Assembly: GCA_016927755.1 (NCBI GenBank)
Contig: JAFGLZ010000111.1
Coordinates: 106,897-170,896, forward strand
DNA from: Phycisphaerae bacterium
GTDB taxonomy: Bacteria; Planctomycetota; Phycisphaerae; UBA1845; JAFGLZ01
Length of the DNA stretch: 64,000 nt
Reading direction: 5' to 3'
Below the pieces are notes generated by a model. The model was given only the letters and a program-made list of their open reading frames with translations, searched no databases and was not told the DNA's origin. The number at the start of each line of letters is the position of its first letter. Position 1 is the first letter of the stretch. The translations under genes were made by a program, and so were the position numbers. Below are positions 8,558 through 18,309 of the stretch, in pieces.

Positions 8558-9619
8558 GTGAAGCGACCAAGATCTTTGTTTGCCGGTGGTTCCGCCGTGC
8601 TGCTGCTGCTCCTGGCAACCGGCTGCCAGAACCAATTCACACTCCGTGTCGAGAAGGTCTGCGGCGTCTCCTCGTCGCGAATCCGACGCGAAAGCCGGAT
8701 CGGCCGGGCTCTCCAAAGCTCTGAGAGACAACTGACCGTGATCGTCGAACAGTGCAAGAAAGGACGTCAAGAAGTCAACGGTTTCATCGCAGAAACGGAG
8801 AAGTCGGGCGCGATCCCCGGCTCAAAGGGAGAGTGTGCTCCTTCCTGCTCATCGCCATCACCCGCATGCCAGTCCGAAGGCCCCGTGGCCACGTCGGAGG
8901 CAGCCCCCGATGACGTGGACCAGATCTATCGTCCCGTGGACCTGGCAAAGGCCGTACGGAGTAACCTCGATGAATTGACGGAGACGCTGACGACCACCGA
9001 ATTGAAGGCGATCGACCTTCGCGTCAAGTGCATGGCCTATTTCGAACCAAAGGCGGATGAGGGCGGCCTACCGGCCCCACAAGACGTACTCGACGAGATG
9101 CGCCTGTTCAGCGACGAAGCCATCCGCAATCTGGACGAGTGGTACGTCGCGATGCGGGACGCTGGGTGGCTGAATCGCCTTCTTGAAGGAGAATTCGGAG
9201 GCGCGCTTCAGGAGTACAGTGCCGCTGCGTCAAAACGCGCCGCGATGGTTGCCGGGGAGCTCACGATCCTAAACATGAGGGCAGATCCCGGCTTCGGCGG
9301 CTTCATGACGACGGATGTCTACGTCGTCAACCCGAGCGACCCGAAGTACGAAGAAGTGTTAGGCTGCTGTGAGCCCAAAGGGAAATGGCTTTGCGGCAAA
9401 CGACGGCGGCTCGGCCTGGAGCCGATTACCAAAGTCAGTCTTGGCGCCAGCGGGGATTCCGCGCTCATGGTCGTGATGGAGCACCCCGGGCAAGCACGCA
9501 TCTACCAGATCAGCAACGATCCGACGGTGCTGGCTCGGAACGTCGCGATGTTGGTGAGCAAGGCCACGGCGGCAGCCGCGAAGTTTGTCGTTTCGGGCGC
9601 AGTGCCCCTCCCACGCTAA
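8558..9619 (+). CDS. Lipoprotein of unknown function
   Basis: The 353-residue product has a lipoprotein signal peptide (LLLLLATGC). A helical, Cys-containing body follows, with a Ser/Pro/Cys-rich stretch near residues 88-110. The GTG start has AAGGAG about 9 bases before it. The product shows no motif I can assign. It sits between two other genes without assigned function, with 26 and 12 bases of spacing, so the three probably form one envelope-associated unit. Confidence 0.6.
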   Translation: MKRPRSLFAGGSAVLLLLLATGCQNQFTLRVEKVCGVSSSRIRRESRIGRALQSSERQLTVIVEQCKKGRQEVNGFIAETEKSGAIPGSKGECAPSCSSPSPACQSEGPVATSEAAPDDVDQIYRPVDLAKAVRSNLDELTETLTTTELKAIDLRVKCMAYFEPKADEGGLPAPQDVLDEMRLFSDEAIRNLDEWYVAMRDAGWLNRLLEGEFGGALQEYSAAASKRAAMVAGELTILNMRADPGFGGFMTTDVYVVNPSDPKYEEVLGCCEPKGKWLCGKRRRLGLEPITKVSLGASGDSALMVVMEHPGQARIYQISNDPTVLARNVAMLVSKATAAAAKFVVSGAVPLPR

Positions 9620-9631
9620 AGGAGACGGACA

Positions 9632-9940
9632 ATGGCCAAGAACACTGCTGCTACGGCGAGCGCGCCTCCCGCCGTTGCCAGAATCCAAGGCGAATGGGTC
9701 ATGACCAAGCGAGACCCAATGGGGCTCAAGAGAGCCGCTGTCTTCACGTGGGAGCCGTTCAGGGCCAATACGAGATACGCCGATGCGCCCCCGAGCTTCA
9801 CGCACATAGCCTGCTTGACGGGGGAAGCCAGCTTCGTGCGCGTGCCGGGCGCGGAAGGCACCTGCCGCAATGGACAGAGGACTCTCTACTCGGCCATCGT
9901 GAGCGTCCCGCAGAAGCTCTCACGCATCACGCCGCGATGA
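9632..9940 (+). CDS. Small hypothetical protein, third gene of the lipoprotein operon
   Basis: The 102-residue product is basic, with two cysteines (IACLTGE, GTCRNGQ) that could form a disulfide, and has no signal peptide or membrane segment. AAAGGAGA lies in good position before the ATG, and the gene starts 12 bases after the preceding stop, which supports translation. No family was recognised. Confidence 0.55.
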   Translation: MAKNTAATASAPPAVARIQGEWVMTKRDPMGLKRAAVFTWEPFRANTRYADAPPSFTHIACLTGEASFVRVPGAEGTCRNGQRTLYSAIVSVPQKLSRITPR

Positions 9941-9971
9941 CGGCCATCGGCGGCTGGACGCGCCGCGCCTC

Positions 9972-10874
9972 TCACTGACTGTCGACGCCTCGTGTCCGCG
10001 TCTTGATCGCGTATAGACCCTTACAGGCCGTGATGAACAGCGTCCGCCGGTCCTTACCGCCGAAGCAGACGTTCGCCGTCCATCGCTCGGGCACATCGAT
10101 GTGCTCGATCTGCTTGCCCGTCTTGTCGAACACCAGAACGCCCTTGCCCGTCAGATAGACGTTCCCCTCGTCGTCGATCGTCATCCCGTCCGACCCCTGC
10201 TCGCACAGCAGTCTCCTGTCGGAGAGCTGACCGTCCGGGTGGATCTTGTACGAGTACGTCTTCTTGTCGCCGATGTCGGCCACGTACAGCGTCTTGCCGT
10301 CCGGCGTGCCGATGATCCCGTTGGGCTGCTTCAGGTCATCGATCACGCGGAGCAGCTCGCGCCGGCCCGGCGCCAGGTAGTACACGCACTGCCCGTCCTG
10401 CTCCATGGTGTCGCGCTTCCAGTAGGGTCGCTTGTAGAACGGGTCGGTAAAGTAGACCCCCTGGTCCGGACGAACCCACAGGTCGTTCGGCCCGTTGAGC
10501 AGCCGGTCGAGATACCGCTCGACCAGCACGGTCACCTTCTTGTCCGGGCCGATCAGCCACAACTGGTTCTTCTCGTCCGCGCAGGCCAGCAGGTTGCCCT
10601 TGCCGTCGAAGCAGAGCCCGTTCGACCGCCCGCATGGCTGCATGAACGTCGCTAGCTTCCCGTCGACGCCCCACTTCATGATCCGATCGTTCGGCTGATC
10701 GGTGAACAGCACGTTGCCCTCCTTGTCGCACGCCGGCCCCTCCGTGAACTCGAAGCCCCCGGACAGCTTCTCGAGCTTCGCCCCCGGGGCGGTGACGCCC
10801 CGCTCCGCAGCCAACGCGCTCGAACTCACCGTGCCCATTACCGCAATCGCCGCCAAAACGCCCATCCGTCTCAT
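9972..10874 (-). CDS. SMP-30/gluconolactonase-like six-bladed beta-propeller, exported
   Basis: The 300-residue protein has a signal peptide (AAIAVMGTVSSSALA) followed by propeller blades. Recognisable features include FEFTEGPACDKEGNVLFTD, the family's early Glu metal ligand; GRSNGLCFDGKGNLLACAD; and LNGPNDLWVRPDQGVYFTDP, holding the conserved Asn and Asp. PNGIIGTPDGKTLYVAD follows. These ligands support a divalent-metal lactonase or related sugar-acid hydrolase. The substrate is unknown. It stands alone and is transcribed away from the DUF4838 gene. Confidence 0.87.
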   Translation of the reverse strand: MRRMGVLAAIAVMGTVSSSALAAERGVTAPGAKLEKLSGGFEFTEGPACDKEGNVLFTDQPNDRIMKWGVDGKLATFMQPCGRSNGLCFDGKGNLLACADEKNQLWLIGPDKKVTVLVERYLDRLLNGPNDLWVRPDQGVYFTDPFYKRPYWKRDTMEQDGQCVYYLAPGRRELLRVIDDLKQPNGIIGTPDGKTLYVADIGDKKTYSYKIHPDGQLSDRRLLCEQGSDGMTIDDEGNVYLTGKGVLVFDKTGKQIEHIDVPERWTANVCFGGKDRRTLFITACKGLYAIKTRTRGVDSQ

Positions 10875-11208
10875 CGCCGTCGCTCCTATCGCTATATCCC
10901 GTGAATGCGAGGAATCGCCACACCAACCACCGTGATGTTATCCCCGATCCCCCCGCCCACGCCAGCCCCTACCCCCGGACCCCGACGACCCGCCCCGCGG
11001 AAACGCGACGCCGTCTCCATGGAGTGCGGCGACTTGACGCCGCTTTGGATGCGTCATCCATGAAGAGTCAACGTGCACTAGGCCATTAATGTTTGAGCAA
11101 CGAGACTGCTTAGGATATGTTTCTGCTTGCGATTAGGCCGCCAGGGATCTGCGATCCAAGAACCGTACGCGTCGTGGCTGCTGTGTGATTCCGCTAAGGA
11201 GTAGGAAG
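10875..11208. other. Divergent intergenic region, nothing specific recognised
   Basis: The region separates the SMP-30 gene (minus) and the DUF4838 gene (plus), so it must contain two promoters. It includes a C-rich stretch near 10950-11000. No convincing promoter, operator or RNA was identified. Confidence 0.5.
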
Positions 11209-13089
11209 ATGGCAAGAGTGGGAAGTCCGACTCTACGTGCATTGGCCCTTGTCGTCGCCGGACTCGCGGCGAACCGACCAAGCCGTTCGGCACAGGCCGA
11301 ACAGGCTTCGTTTACGCTCGCGCTCGAAGGCAAACCTTCCTGCACGATCGTCGTGTCGGCCAAGGCCAGGCCCGCGGCGCGCCTGGCGGCGTTGGAACTG
11401 CAGTACCACGTCATGAGGATCGCCGGCGCGGAACTGCCGATTCGCTCGGATGACGAGCCGACCTCGGGCGCGCGCGTGCTCATTGGTGAGAGCACGGCCA
11501 CGCGCGAGTTGGGCTTCAAGGGATCGGATTTCGCACCGCAGGAGTACCTCATCGCGCTGAGACCGCGGACGTTGATCCTGATCGGCCGCGATTGGGAAGA
11601 CATGGAATCAAACCGGCGTGAGCCGGGCCGGACGACCACCGATGAGACCCTGGCAAGCTTGCGTCACAAGATCGACTTCTGGAAGACCGTCGGCCGGCCG
11701 GAACGAAGTATGGGCGAAATGGAGCTGCCGGGCCTCTACGACGATCAGGGGACGTGTTACGCGGTCTACGACTTCCTGGAGCGCTTCTGCGGTGTCCGAT
11801 GGTACGGACCGACCGATCTCAACATCGAGATGCCTTCCCAGAAGAGCCTGGTCGTTCGCGGCGCGGACGTCCGTCGCTCGCCCGCCCTGAAGCACCGCAG
11901 CGCGATGAGCCGCGGCAGTTGGCCATACCTGCGAGGGCAATGGGGAAGCTTCACGCAACCGGAACTCCATCTGTACTGGCGTCGGATGCGGCTCGGCGGC
12001 GAGAAATGGGCGGGGAACCACACGATTCACCGGCGAACGATCAAGGAGCTGTTCAAGGATCCCGAGTACCAGGCCGCCGGACCGGGCCGGGGGGCACACC
12101 TCTGCTACACGAGTCCGAAGCTGGTCGGCGTCGTCGCTAAGATGGCTGGGGACTTCTTCGACCGCAAGGGCGAGGTGCCTGACGGATTCAAGGCGATGGG
12201 CGATTACTTTGCGATTGTTCCAGAGGACAACAGGAACTTCTGCCAGTGTACCCGGTGCAGGGCTTTCCTGAGGACGGGAAAGGATATGATCACGGGCCAG
12301 TTCAGCAGCGGCGAGGTCAGCAACTACTGGTTCTCGTTCGTCAACGCCGTCGCCCGGGAGGTGCACAAGACGCATCCCGACAAGTACATCGCCACGCTGG
12401 CTTACTGGTGCTACGCCTACCCGCCGAAAGGCTTCGACGTCGAGTCGAACATATCGGTGGCCCCTTGCCTACATACCTGTTACTACGCGATCGGCGATGC
12501 GATTCGCGAGAACGACATGAAGCTCTACCGGCAGTGGCTGACCAGAACCAAGGCGCCCATGTTCATGTGGGTCTACTATCATCATCCCATGGAGCCAGCC
12601 CTGATCAACAAGTGGAAGTGTTTCCCCAACGTGATGGTCCACGAAACCGCCCGCGCGATGCGGATGTTCATGAGAAACGGTGTCAGGGGGATCTTCGAAT
12701 GTGGCGAGCAGGACCAGCTCGAGCAGTACGTCATGCTCAAGCTCTGGGATGATCCCGATCAGGATGTGGACGCGCTGATCGACGAGTTCTTCACGTCCTA
12801 CTTCGGTCCCGCGGGGGAGCCGATGAAGACGTTCTACCTGAAGCTCGAAGAAATCGCGTGCAACAAGGGCAACTACCCGAAGGGGCAGGCGCGCCAGACA
12901 GAGACCATCGCCTGGGAGAATCTGGGCACGGCGAAGCGCATGGAGGCGCTACGAACCCTGATCGAGGAAGCGAAGTCGCGGGCGGATACGGATCGCCAAA
13001 AGCGGCGTGTCTCGCTATGGCACGACGCGATCTGGAAATGGATGGTGGACGGCCGCGCGGAGTATTTGGCCCGCGACCGCGACAAGTAA
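11209..13089 (+). CDS. DUF4838 domain protein (glycoside-hydrolase-like), exported
   Basis: The 626-residue protein has an N-terminal hydrophobic segment and then an alpha-glucuronidase-like beta-alpha-beta domain (ALELQYHVMRIAGAELPI, ARVLIGES). The large DUF4838 TIM-barrel-like domain follows, including YAVYDFLERFCGVRWYGPT, FCQCTRCRAF, ATLAYWCYAYPPKGF and MFMWVYYHHPM. This family is abundant in planctomycetes and is presumed to act on polysaccharides; no activity is established for it here. The start at 11209 follows AAGGAG; an ATG at 11185 lacks one. The length is normal for the family. Confidence 0.85.
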   Translation: MARVGSPTLRALALVVAGLAANRPSRSAQAEQASFTLALEGKPSCTIVVSAKARPAARLAALELQYHVMRIAGAELPIRSDDEPTSGARVLIGESTATRELGFKGSDFAPQEYLIALRPRTLILIGRDWEDMESNRREPGRTTTDETLASLRHKIDFWKTVGRPERSMGEMELPGLYDDQGTCYAVYDFLERFCGVRWYGPTDLNIEMPSQKSLVVRGADVRRSPALKHRSAMSRGSWPYLRGQWGSFTQPELHLYWRRMRLGGEKWAGNHTIHRRTIKELFKDPEYQAAGPGRGAHLCYTSPKLVGVVAKMAGDFFDRKGEVPDGFKAMGDYFAIVPEDNRNFCQCTRCRAFLRTGKDMITGQFSSGEVSNYWFSFVNAVAREVHKTHPDKYIATLAYWCYAYPPKGFDVESNISVAPCLHTCYYAIGDAIRENDMKLYRQWLTRTKAPMFMWVYYHHPMEPALINKWKCFPNVMVHETARAMRMFMRNGVRGIFECGEQDQLEQYVMLKLWDDPDQDVDALIDEFFTSYFGPAGEPMKTFYLKLEEIACNKGNYPKGQARQTETIAWENLGTAKRMEALRTLIEEAKSRADTDRQKRRVSLWHDAIWKWMVDGRAEYLARDRDK

Positions 13090-13376
13090 TCACCATGCCG
13101 GCTGAACTGGAAGTCGCGGGGCGGGGTTCACGCCTGTGGCGAGAGAACTGCCCGACGCCTCCCAGTCAATCCTCTCGATCGAGATGAGTGACCCCGCGCT
13201 CGCCGGATAGTCCGACCACCCGGGGCCGACGGCCCCGATGGCTGGCGTGCCGGCGCCCATGATGAGATAGCGCCAGACGGCCACGGATCTCCTGCTCGAG
13301 GTCGCACTCAGCCGCATTGGGCCACCGGCGTCTGCGCCAGAATCGCCGCCCGGTCACGCCCGACTGCTTGCCGACA

Positions 13377-14273
13377 TCATGATAACGTCAGTGTGACATG
13401 GCCCTCATCGCCGCCGGGGATCTCCACCTCCCGCTCCTTCCGCTTCTCGGCACCGCCGATGGTCGCGACCACGCGCACGGTGTGCGGGCCGGAGGCGATG
13501 TTGGGGACCGTGAACGATGGCCCCTCGTGCTTGCCTTCGTCCTGATCGTCGACGAAAAGCGACCATCCGCCCTCGCACTGGTCTCCATTTGTGACGTTAA
13601 CGACCAGTCTGCCGGTCTCCCGCGCGGCGGGATCCTTGACCTTCGCGTCCATATCACGGATCGCACTTCGGAACTCGTTCGCCCATTGGGCCGTTTCACC
13701 GCCCACGAGCTCGTGCGTCTTCAGGAGGAAGGCCTTGATGTGATTGAAGATCCTTTGGGCTTCCTGACACTTCAGCTCATTGCAGAGAAGCCGCAGACGA
13801 TACTCCTCCTGCTCCATCCGAAACTCGTCAAGCCGCGTGCGCAGCTCCAACTCGGCCGTCATGAACCTGACCCATCCGCTCGTCGAGCCGAGCAGGCGAT
13901 CCAGCGCCACCATCGCCCCGGCCACCGCCAACGCCACGGTGCTCCAAAGCGGCGAGAGGGCGTGCACGCCGTCCGGTTGCTTGTAGATCTCCGCCAGGAT
14001 CGGGATAACGCTGGCAACACTTGCCGAAAGGATCGCCATCATGCGGAGCGCCCGCCCCACGTGCTTCTTCCACGCCCGTTTGATGTCATACCACACCACG
14101 GACCACTCCGCGTACTCACACGCGTAGTCACGCAGCGCCGCTAGCGATTCTGCCAGTCCGACCTGCTGCCCGCCGGCCATGGGAAACGCAGGTCGCCGCG
14201 GAGGACAGGCCAGCAGCTTCCGCCACCACAGCCACTCAGTTTGCTCCCGGATCGTCTTGTTCCCATCGGGCAT
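13377..14273 (-). CDS. SLATT-like two-TM protein fused to a PEGA-like beta domain
   Basis: The 298-residue product has an N-terminal amphipathic part and two closely spaced membrane helices (MMAILSASVASVIPILAEIY and STVALAVAGAMVALDRLL). A charged helix follows (AELELRTRLDEFRMEQEEYRLRL). This order resembles SLATT domains, the 2TM modules associated with nucleotide-sensing conflict systems. The last 75 residues (from GRLVVNVTNGD) look like a PEGA-type beta-sandwich. GGAGGGAG lies 6 bases before the ATG at 14273, which favours it over an ATG at 14288. No cyclase, SLOG or nuclease gene is adjacent. The SLATT assignment rests on topology and general pattern only. Confidence 0.55.
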   Translation of the reverse strand: MPDGNKTIREQTEWLWWRKLLACPPRRPAFPMAGGQQVGLAESLAALRDYACEYAEWSVVWYDIKRAWKKHVGRALRMMAILSASVASVIPILAEIYKQPDGVHALSPLWSTVALAVAGAMVALDRLLGSTSGWVRFMTAELELRTRLDEFRMEQEEYRLRLLCNELKCQEAQRIFNHIKAFLLKTHELVGGETAQWANEFRSAIRDMDAKVKDPAARETGRLVVNVTNGDQCEGGWSLFVDDQDEGKHEGPSFTVPNIASGPHTVRVVATIGGAEKRKEREVEIPGGDEGHVTLTLS

Positions 14274-15093
14274 CGTGTCTCCCTCCACATGTGCATCTCG
14301 GTCATTCGGCCAGCCCCCCGCCAGCTACTTGCGCGTGTATCGCTGGTCAGTCCGACTCGTGGTCGTCCTCACTCAACCTCAGCCAGTTCGACGGGCGGTC
14401 TCGAATCAGCGGCTCAACACCTCTCACAGGTCCAGTGGCGCTCAGCGACTTCCGTCGGGTTCTCCCCGCACTCCCGCATTGTCAAGTGTGCGCTCCCGCA
14501 AGCGTTAAGAGAGTGTTTCCAATGCGGAGTGTCTGTCTTCAGCTTATCGTACGTATCCTTGCCCAAGACCGTCCCGATTCCATGTTAACAGGCCCTGAGG
14601 ATTCGCCCTCAACCCATCCACGAAGCCCAACCTGCCGTATATCTTCATGTTACAGAAACGGCCCGTCGCCGGCAATCCATCGCCAATGAAGCCTTCGACC
14701 CAGATTGACTCGCCCGAGACCGCACCCGCTGTAGCAGTCCAAGACCACAGGTCTCTTGCGCCAAGACTCAAAGAAGACGCCGGAACGCGAAGCTGTCTGT
14801 CATCCGAGGTCGCAAGCCGCGTCAGTCCAGCTCAAACGAATCATGTCGTCCTCGCCTCCATCGCCAGTGGCGATCTCGGTCGGACACGTCTTCGTACCGC
14901 GGCCGTCCACGCCCGCTTCCTGCACAGGCTGGAACGCCGCGCTACGACAGCACGAAGCTCACTAGCCAAAGAGGGCACCAACAACCTTCCTTCCACTCCG
15001 GTCCCGTTGGCCGTATAACTCCCTTTGTCGGAGACCGTCACTCGATGTGAATGAACGGGTCAACGTACGAACACGACTTCAGGGGAACGTGCC
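14274..15093. other. 820-base gap without a supported gene
   Basis: Short open frames on the plus strand (for example 14647-15018) lack ribosome binding sites, recognisable domains and membrane or signal features. AGGGGA (about 15077) serves the PEGA gene. I see no tRNA, repeat array or clear hairpin. Confidence 0.5.
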
Positions 15094-17031
15094 ATGAGGA
15101 ACACGAACGCCTTTTCCACCACATGCCTATGGATATTCGCAGGTCTGATCGCGGCTCCCTGGGGACACGCCCCCGTCTCGGCCCAGGGGGCTCCGGAACT
15201 CCCGCCGCTCGGCGCCATCTTGGTTGATACCGCGCCGGTGGACGGCCGTGTCTTCATCGACGGCAAGCCCTGCGGAACCGCTCCCGTGTTTCGAGCCGTC
15301 AGCATCGGCAAGCACGTGGTGAGCTTCGGCGACGTGCCCAACTACACCAAGCCCGCGCCGCGGGTCGTCAAAGTACGGTTCCTACAACTCGCGGAGGTCA
15401 CCGGAGACTACACGCTCAACACCGGCGTCCTCTTGGTCGACACCACGCCCATTCAGGCCGACGTGTACGTGGACGGCACGAACTGGGGCGAAGCGCCGGA
15501 AAGCAACATCATGGCGCCCGGGTCGTACTCCGTCACCTTCGGCGACGTGCCGGGCTACGTCACCCCTCCGGGACAAGTCGCCGACGTCGTCAACGACAAG
15601 ACTACCAAGGTCATTGGCACATATCAGCCTCTGCCTCCCGACACGGGAATCCTCAGCGTCGATACCATTCCCATCAAGGGCGACGTCTTCGTCGACGGCG
15701 TCAGTTGGGGCACCGCGCCCGAGACGAAGGCCGTCAGCGTCGGCGAGCACGTGGTCAGCTTCAGCGACCACCCCGACTACGTGACGCCCGAACCGATCAC
15801 CGCCGGCGTCGAGAAGGACAAAACGACCCAGGTTGTGGCGGATTACGTGCGCCAGACCGGCACCTTGAGCGTGATGACCACGCCGGTGGCGGGCGAGGTC
15901 TTTGTCGACGACGAATCATGGGGCATCGCCCCCCAGGCCCGGCTGGTCGATACCGGAACGCATACGATCACGTTCGGCCAGGTCGACCTTTACGTCACGC
16001 CGCCCTCCCAGACCGTCTCCGTGGCGTACAACGAGGCTACGGTGACCACCGGGACCTACGTGCTCATCCCACCGTTGAAAGGCCACCTCGCCGTCGATAC
16101 CTCGCCGATCAACGCCGAGGTCTTCGTCAATGGTGAATCATGGGGGACGTCCCCCGTCAGCCGCGCCGTCGACGTCGGGAACTACACCGTCAGCTTCGCC
16201 GACGTCGACGGATACGTCACTCCGGAGGCCGTCATCACCCAGGTCGAAGAGGGCCGGACGACCTCCGTGGCCGGAACCTACACGCCGCTGTCGCCTGATA
16301 CCGGCGTGCTGGTCGTGCTGACCGCGCCTGTGTCCGGCCAGGTCATCGTCGACGGCGACGACTGGGGCGTCGCGCCCGTCAGCCGCTACCTCGACGTCGG
16401 AACGCATAGCGTTCAGTTCGGCCGCGTCGCCGGCTACGTCACACCGCTCGATCACGAAGTCAATATCACCGAGAACCAGACCGAGCAGGTCGAAGGGACC
16501 TACACACCGGTTCCGCCCGGCAAGGGCACGCTCGCCGTGGATACCTCGCCGCCCAAGGGCGAGGTCATCGTCGACGGCGTTTCTTGGGGCACCGCGCCCG
16601 AGACCGACACCGTCGACGCCGGCAGCCATACCGTCCGGTTCGGCCAGGTGCCCGGCTTCATCACCCCCGACGACCAGGTCGTCAACGTCACCGAGAACGA
16701 AACCACGTCGGTCTCCGCCGTCTACAAACCGCTCGTCTGCGTCCTTAACGCGAGTGTGGACGGCAAAGGAGAGATCGAGCCCCCCGCCGGCGAGTACCTG
16801 GTGGGAGAAACCGTCGTTCTGCTGGCCTTGCCCAACACCGGCAACATGTTTCATCGCTGGGAGGGCGACGTCACCGGGTCGGAGAATCCTCGCACGCTCA
16901 AGATGAATGGCAACAAGACCGTCAAGGCCGTCTTCGGGACGGTGCTGCCGCCGTGCTGCGGGATTTCGCTACTGGCCGCCGTTCCGCTCTTGCTGTTCGT
17001 GGCAGCCTACTGGATGGCGCCCCGGAGATAG
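15094..17031 (+). CDS. Exported PEGA-repeat protein with a C-terminal membrane anchor
   Basis: The 645-residue protein has a signal peptide (residues about 10-31). Seven PEGA-like repeats of about 70 residues follow, each opening with a version of GxLxVDTxPxxGxVxVDGxxWG and carrying a GxHxVxFxxVxGYxTP strand. A divergent InlB B-repeat-like domain follows (VLNASVDGKGEIEPPAGEY to NGNKTVKAVFG). A terminal hydrophobic helix ends in a basic tail (WMAPRR), which resembles a sorting or anchor signal. PEGA domains are extracellular beta modules thought to bind cell-wall or surface polymers. The seven copies differ enough to be an old array. It precedes the methyltransferase gene by 33 bases. Confidence 0.82.
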   Translation: MRNTNAFSTTCLWIFAGLIAAPWGHAPVSAQGAPELPPLGAILVDTAPVDGRVFIDGKPCGTAPVFRAVSIGKHVVSFGDVPNYTKPAPRVVKVRFLQLAEVTGDYTLNTGVLLVDTTPIQADVYVDGTNWGEAPESNIMAPGSYSVTFGDVPGYVTPPGQVADVVNDKTTKVIGTYQPLPPDTGILSVDTIPIKGDVFVDGVSWGTAPETKAVSVGEHVVSFSDHPDYVTPEPITAGVEKDKTTQVVADYVRQTGTLSVMTTPVAGEVFVDDESWGIAPQARLVDTGTHTITFGQVDLYVTPPSQTVSVAYNEATVTTGTYVLIPPLKGHLAVDTSPINAEVFVNGESWGTSPVSRAVDVGNYTVSFADVDGYVTPEAVITQVEEGRTTSVAGTYTPLSPDTGVLVVLTAPVSGQVIVDGDDWGVAPVSRYLDVGTHSVQFGRVAGYVTPLDHEVNITENQTEQVEGTYTPVPPGKGTLAVDTSPPKGEVIVDGVSWGTAPETDTVDAGSHTVRFGQVPGFITPDDQVVNVTENETTSVSAVYKPLVCVLNASVDGKGEIEPPAGEYLVGETVVLLALPNTGNMFHRWEGDVTGSENPRTLKMNGNKTVKAVFGTVLPPCCGISLLAAVPLLLFVAAYWMAPRR

Positions 17032-17064
17032 CCGACGTGCCCGATTGCGTCGCAGGGGGAGGCC

Positions 17065-18255
17065 ATGGACGCGCGGCTCCATGACGCCTATCACAAGAAG
17101 TCCGAGACGGTCCGTTGGGGCAAGCGGCGGATCGTCCTGGACATCCCTGTCGACGTCTTCAGCTCGCACCAGCTCGACCTCGGCACGAACTTCCTGCTCA
17201 AGCAGATGGCCGCGGCCGGGGCCACTTGGCCGAGCGCGCTCGACGTCGGCTGCGGCTACGGACCGATCGCCCTGTTCCTCGCCTCGCAGCGGCTCAGCCA
17301 GCGCGTCCTCGGAATCGATCGCGACGTCCTGGCGATCGCCTTCGCCGAGTGGAACGCGCGGCAAAACGGCCTGGACGGTGTTTCGTTCGAGCCCGGCCTG
17401 GCCTACGACTGTGTCGGCGGATGCAAGTTCGATCTCGTCGCCGCCAACGTCCCCGCCAAGGCCGGCGAGGGAGTCCATCGTCTCTTCCTCCTCGGCGCTC
17501 AGGATCTCCTGACCCCCGACGGTGAGGTCTGGATCGTCGTCGTCCAACCGCTCGAAGACGCCATCGACGCGATCCTCGACCACGAGAACGTCGACCTCCG
17601 CGACAAGGCCTCCCGTCGCGGACACGTCGTCTACCGCTACGCTTTTCGAGGCCCGGTGCCCACACCGGACCGTCCGTACGACCGCGGACTGCGGACGTTC
17701 CGATGGAAGAAGTCGATCCGGTATGACCTGCGGACCTGGCACGGCCTGCCCGAGTTCGACACGCTCTCGACGGACACGGAGCTTGGCTTCGCGTTGCTGG
17801 ACGGTTACCTCGAGCGCGAGCGAGTCCAGTCCGTCGCCGTCTGGAACCCCGGCCACGGGCACATCCCCGTGTTTCTCGGTCAGGCGGTCGACCGGCCCTT
17901 CGACCTCCGCATCCACGCCCGCGACGCCCTGGCCATCGAGGCCACTCGCGGCAACCTCGAGCTCAATGGGTTCAAGGGTCGTATCGACGCGCGCCTATCG
18001 ATCGATTACGCCATCGGCGACGACGCGTTCCGTCCCGACCTGATCATCGCGCGACTCAACAGCGACCTTGGCGACGAACTCGCCGGCGGCATCGTCGCGA
18101 GGTCGTTCGCTGATCACCCCGCCTGTACCATGATCCTCTGCGGACGGGCCGCCTTCATCACTCGCCTCGAACAGCGTCTGTCGAGCCAGGGGGGCGAGGT
18201 GGTCCGGCGTCTCAAGCGAAAGGGCTTCATCGCCACGCGTCTGTGTCCAAAGTGA
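17065..18255 (+). CDS. Two-domain class I methyltransferase (RsmC/RlmG-like architecture)
   Basis: The 396-residue product has an MTS-type methyltransferase domain in its first half: SSHQLDLGTNFLL, the SAM-binding DVGCGYGPIALFLA, and acidic GIDRDVLAI. A second Rossmann-like half follows without a clear glycine motif. RsmC and RlmG, which modify guanine N2 in rRNA, share this doubled layout. The motif IV that normally reads NPP is NVP here (FDLVAANVPAKAGEG), so target base and activity are uncertain. GGGGGAGG precedes the ATG. It could be co-transcribed with the PEGA gene. Confidence 0.72.
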   Translation: MDARLHDAYHKKSETVRWGKRRIVLDIPVDVFSSHQLDLGTNFLLKQMAAAGATWPSALDVGCGYGPIALFLASQRLSQRVLGIDRDVLAIAFAEWNARQNGLDGVSFEPGLAYDCVGGCKFDLVAANVPAKAGEGVHRLFLLGAQDLLTPDGEVWIVVVQPLEDAIDAILDHENVDLRDKASRRGHVVYRYAFRGPVPTPDRPYDRGLRTFRWKKSIRYDLRTWHGLPEFDTLSTDTELGFALLDGYLERERVQSVAVWNPGHGHIPVFLGQAVDRPFDLRIHARDALAIEATRGNLELNGFKGRIDARLSIDYAIGDDAFRPDLIIARLNSDLGDELAGGIVARSFADHPACTMILCGRAAFITRLEQRLSSQGGEVVRRLKRKGFIATRLCPK

Positions 18256-18309
18256 CGTCGGCTTGGATTCGAAGGCATGCAGGCCCGCGCGGCGGGAGTC
18301 AAAGGGCGA

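Noticed and set aside
14647..15018. Possible 123-residue gene upstream of the PEGA gene
   Set aside because: No ribosome binding site, low-complexity composition and no signal, membrane or domain feature.
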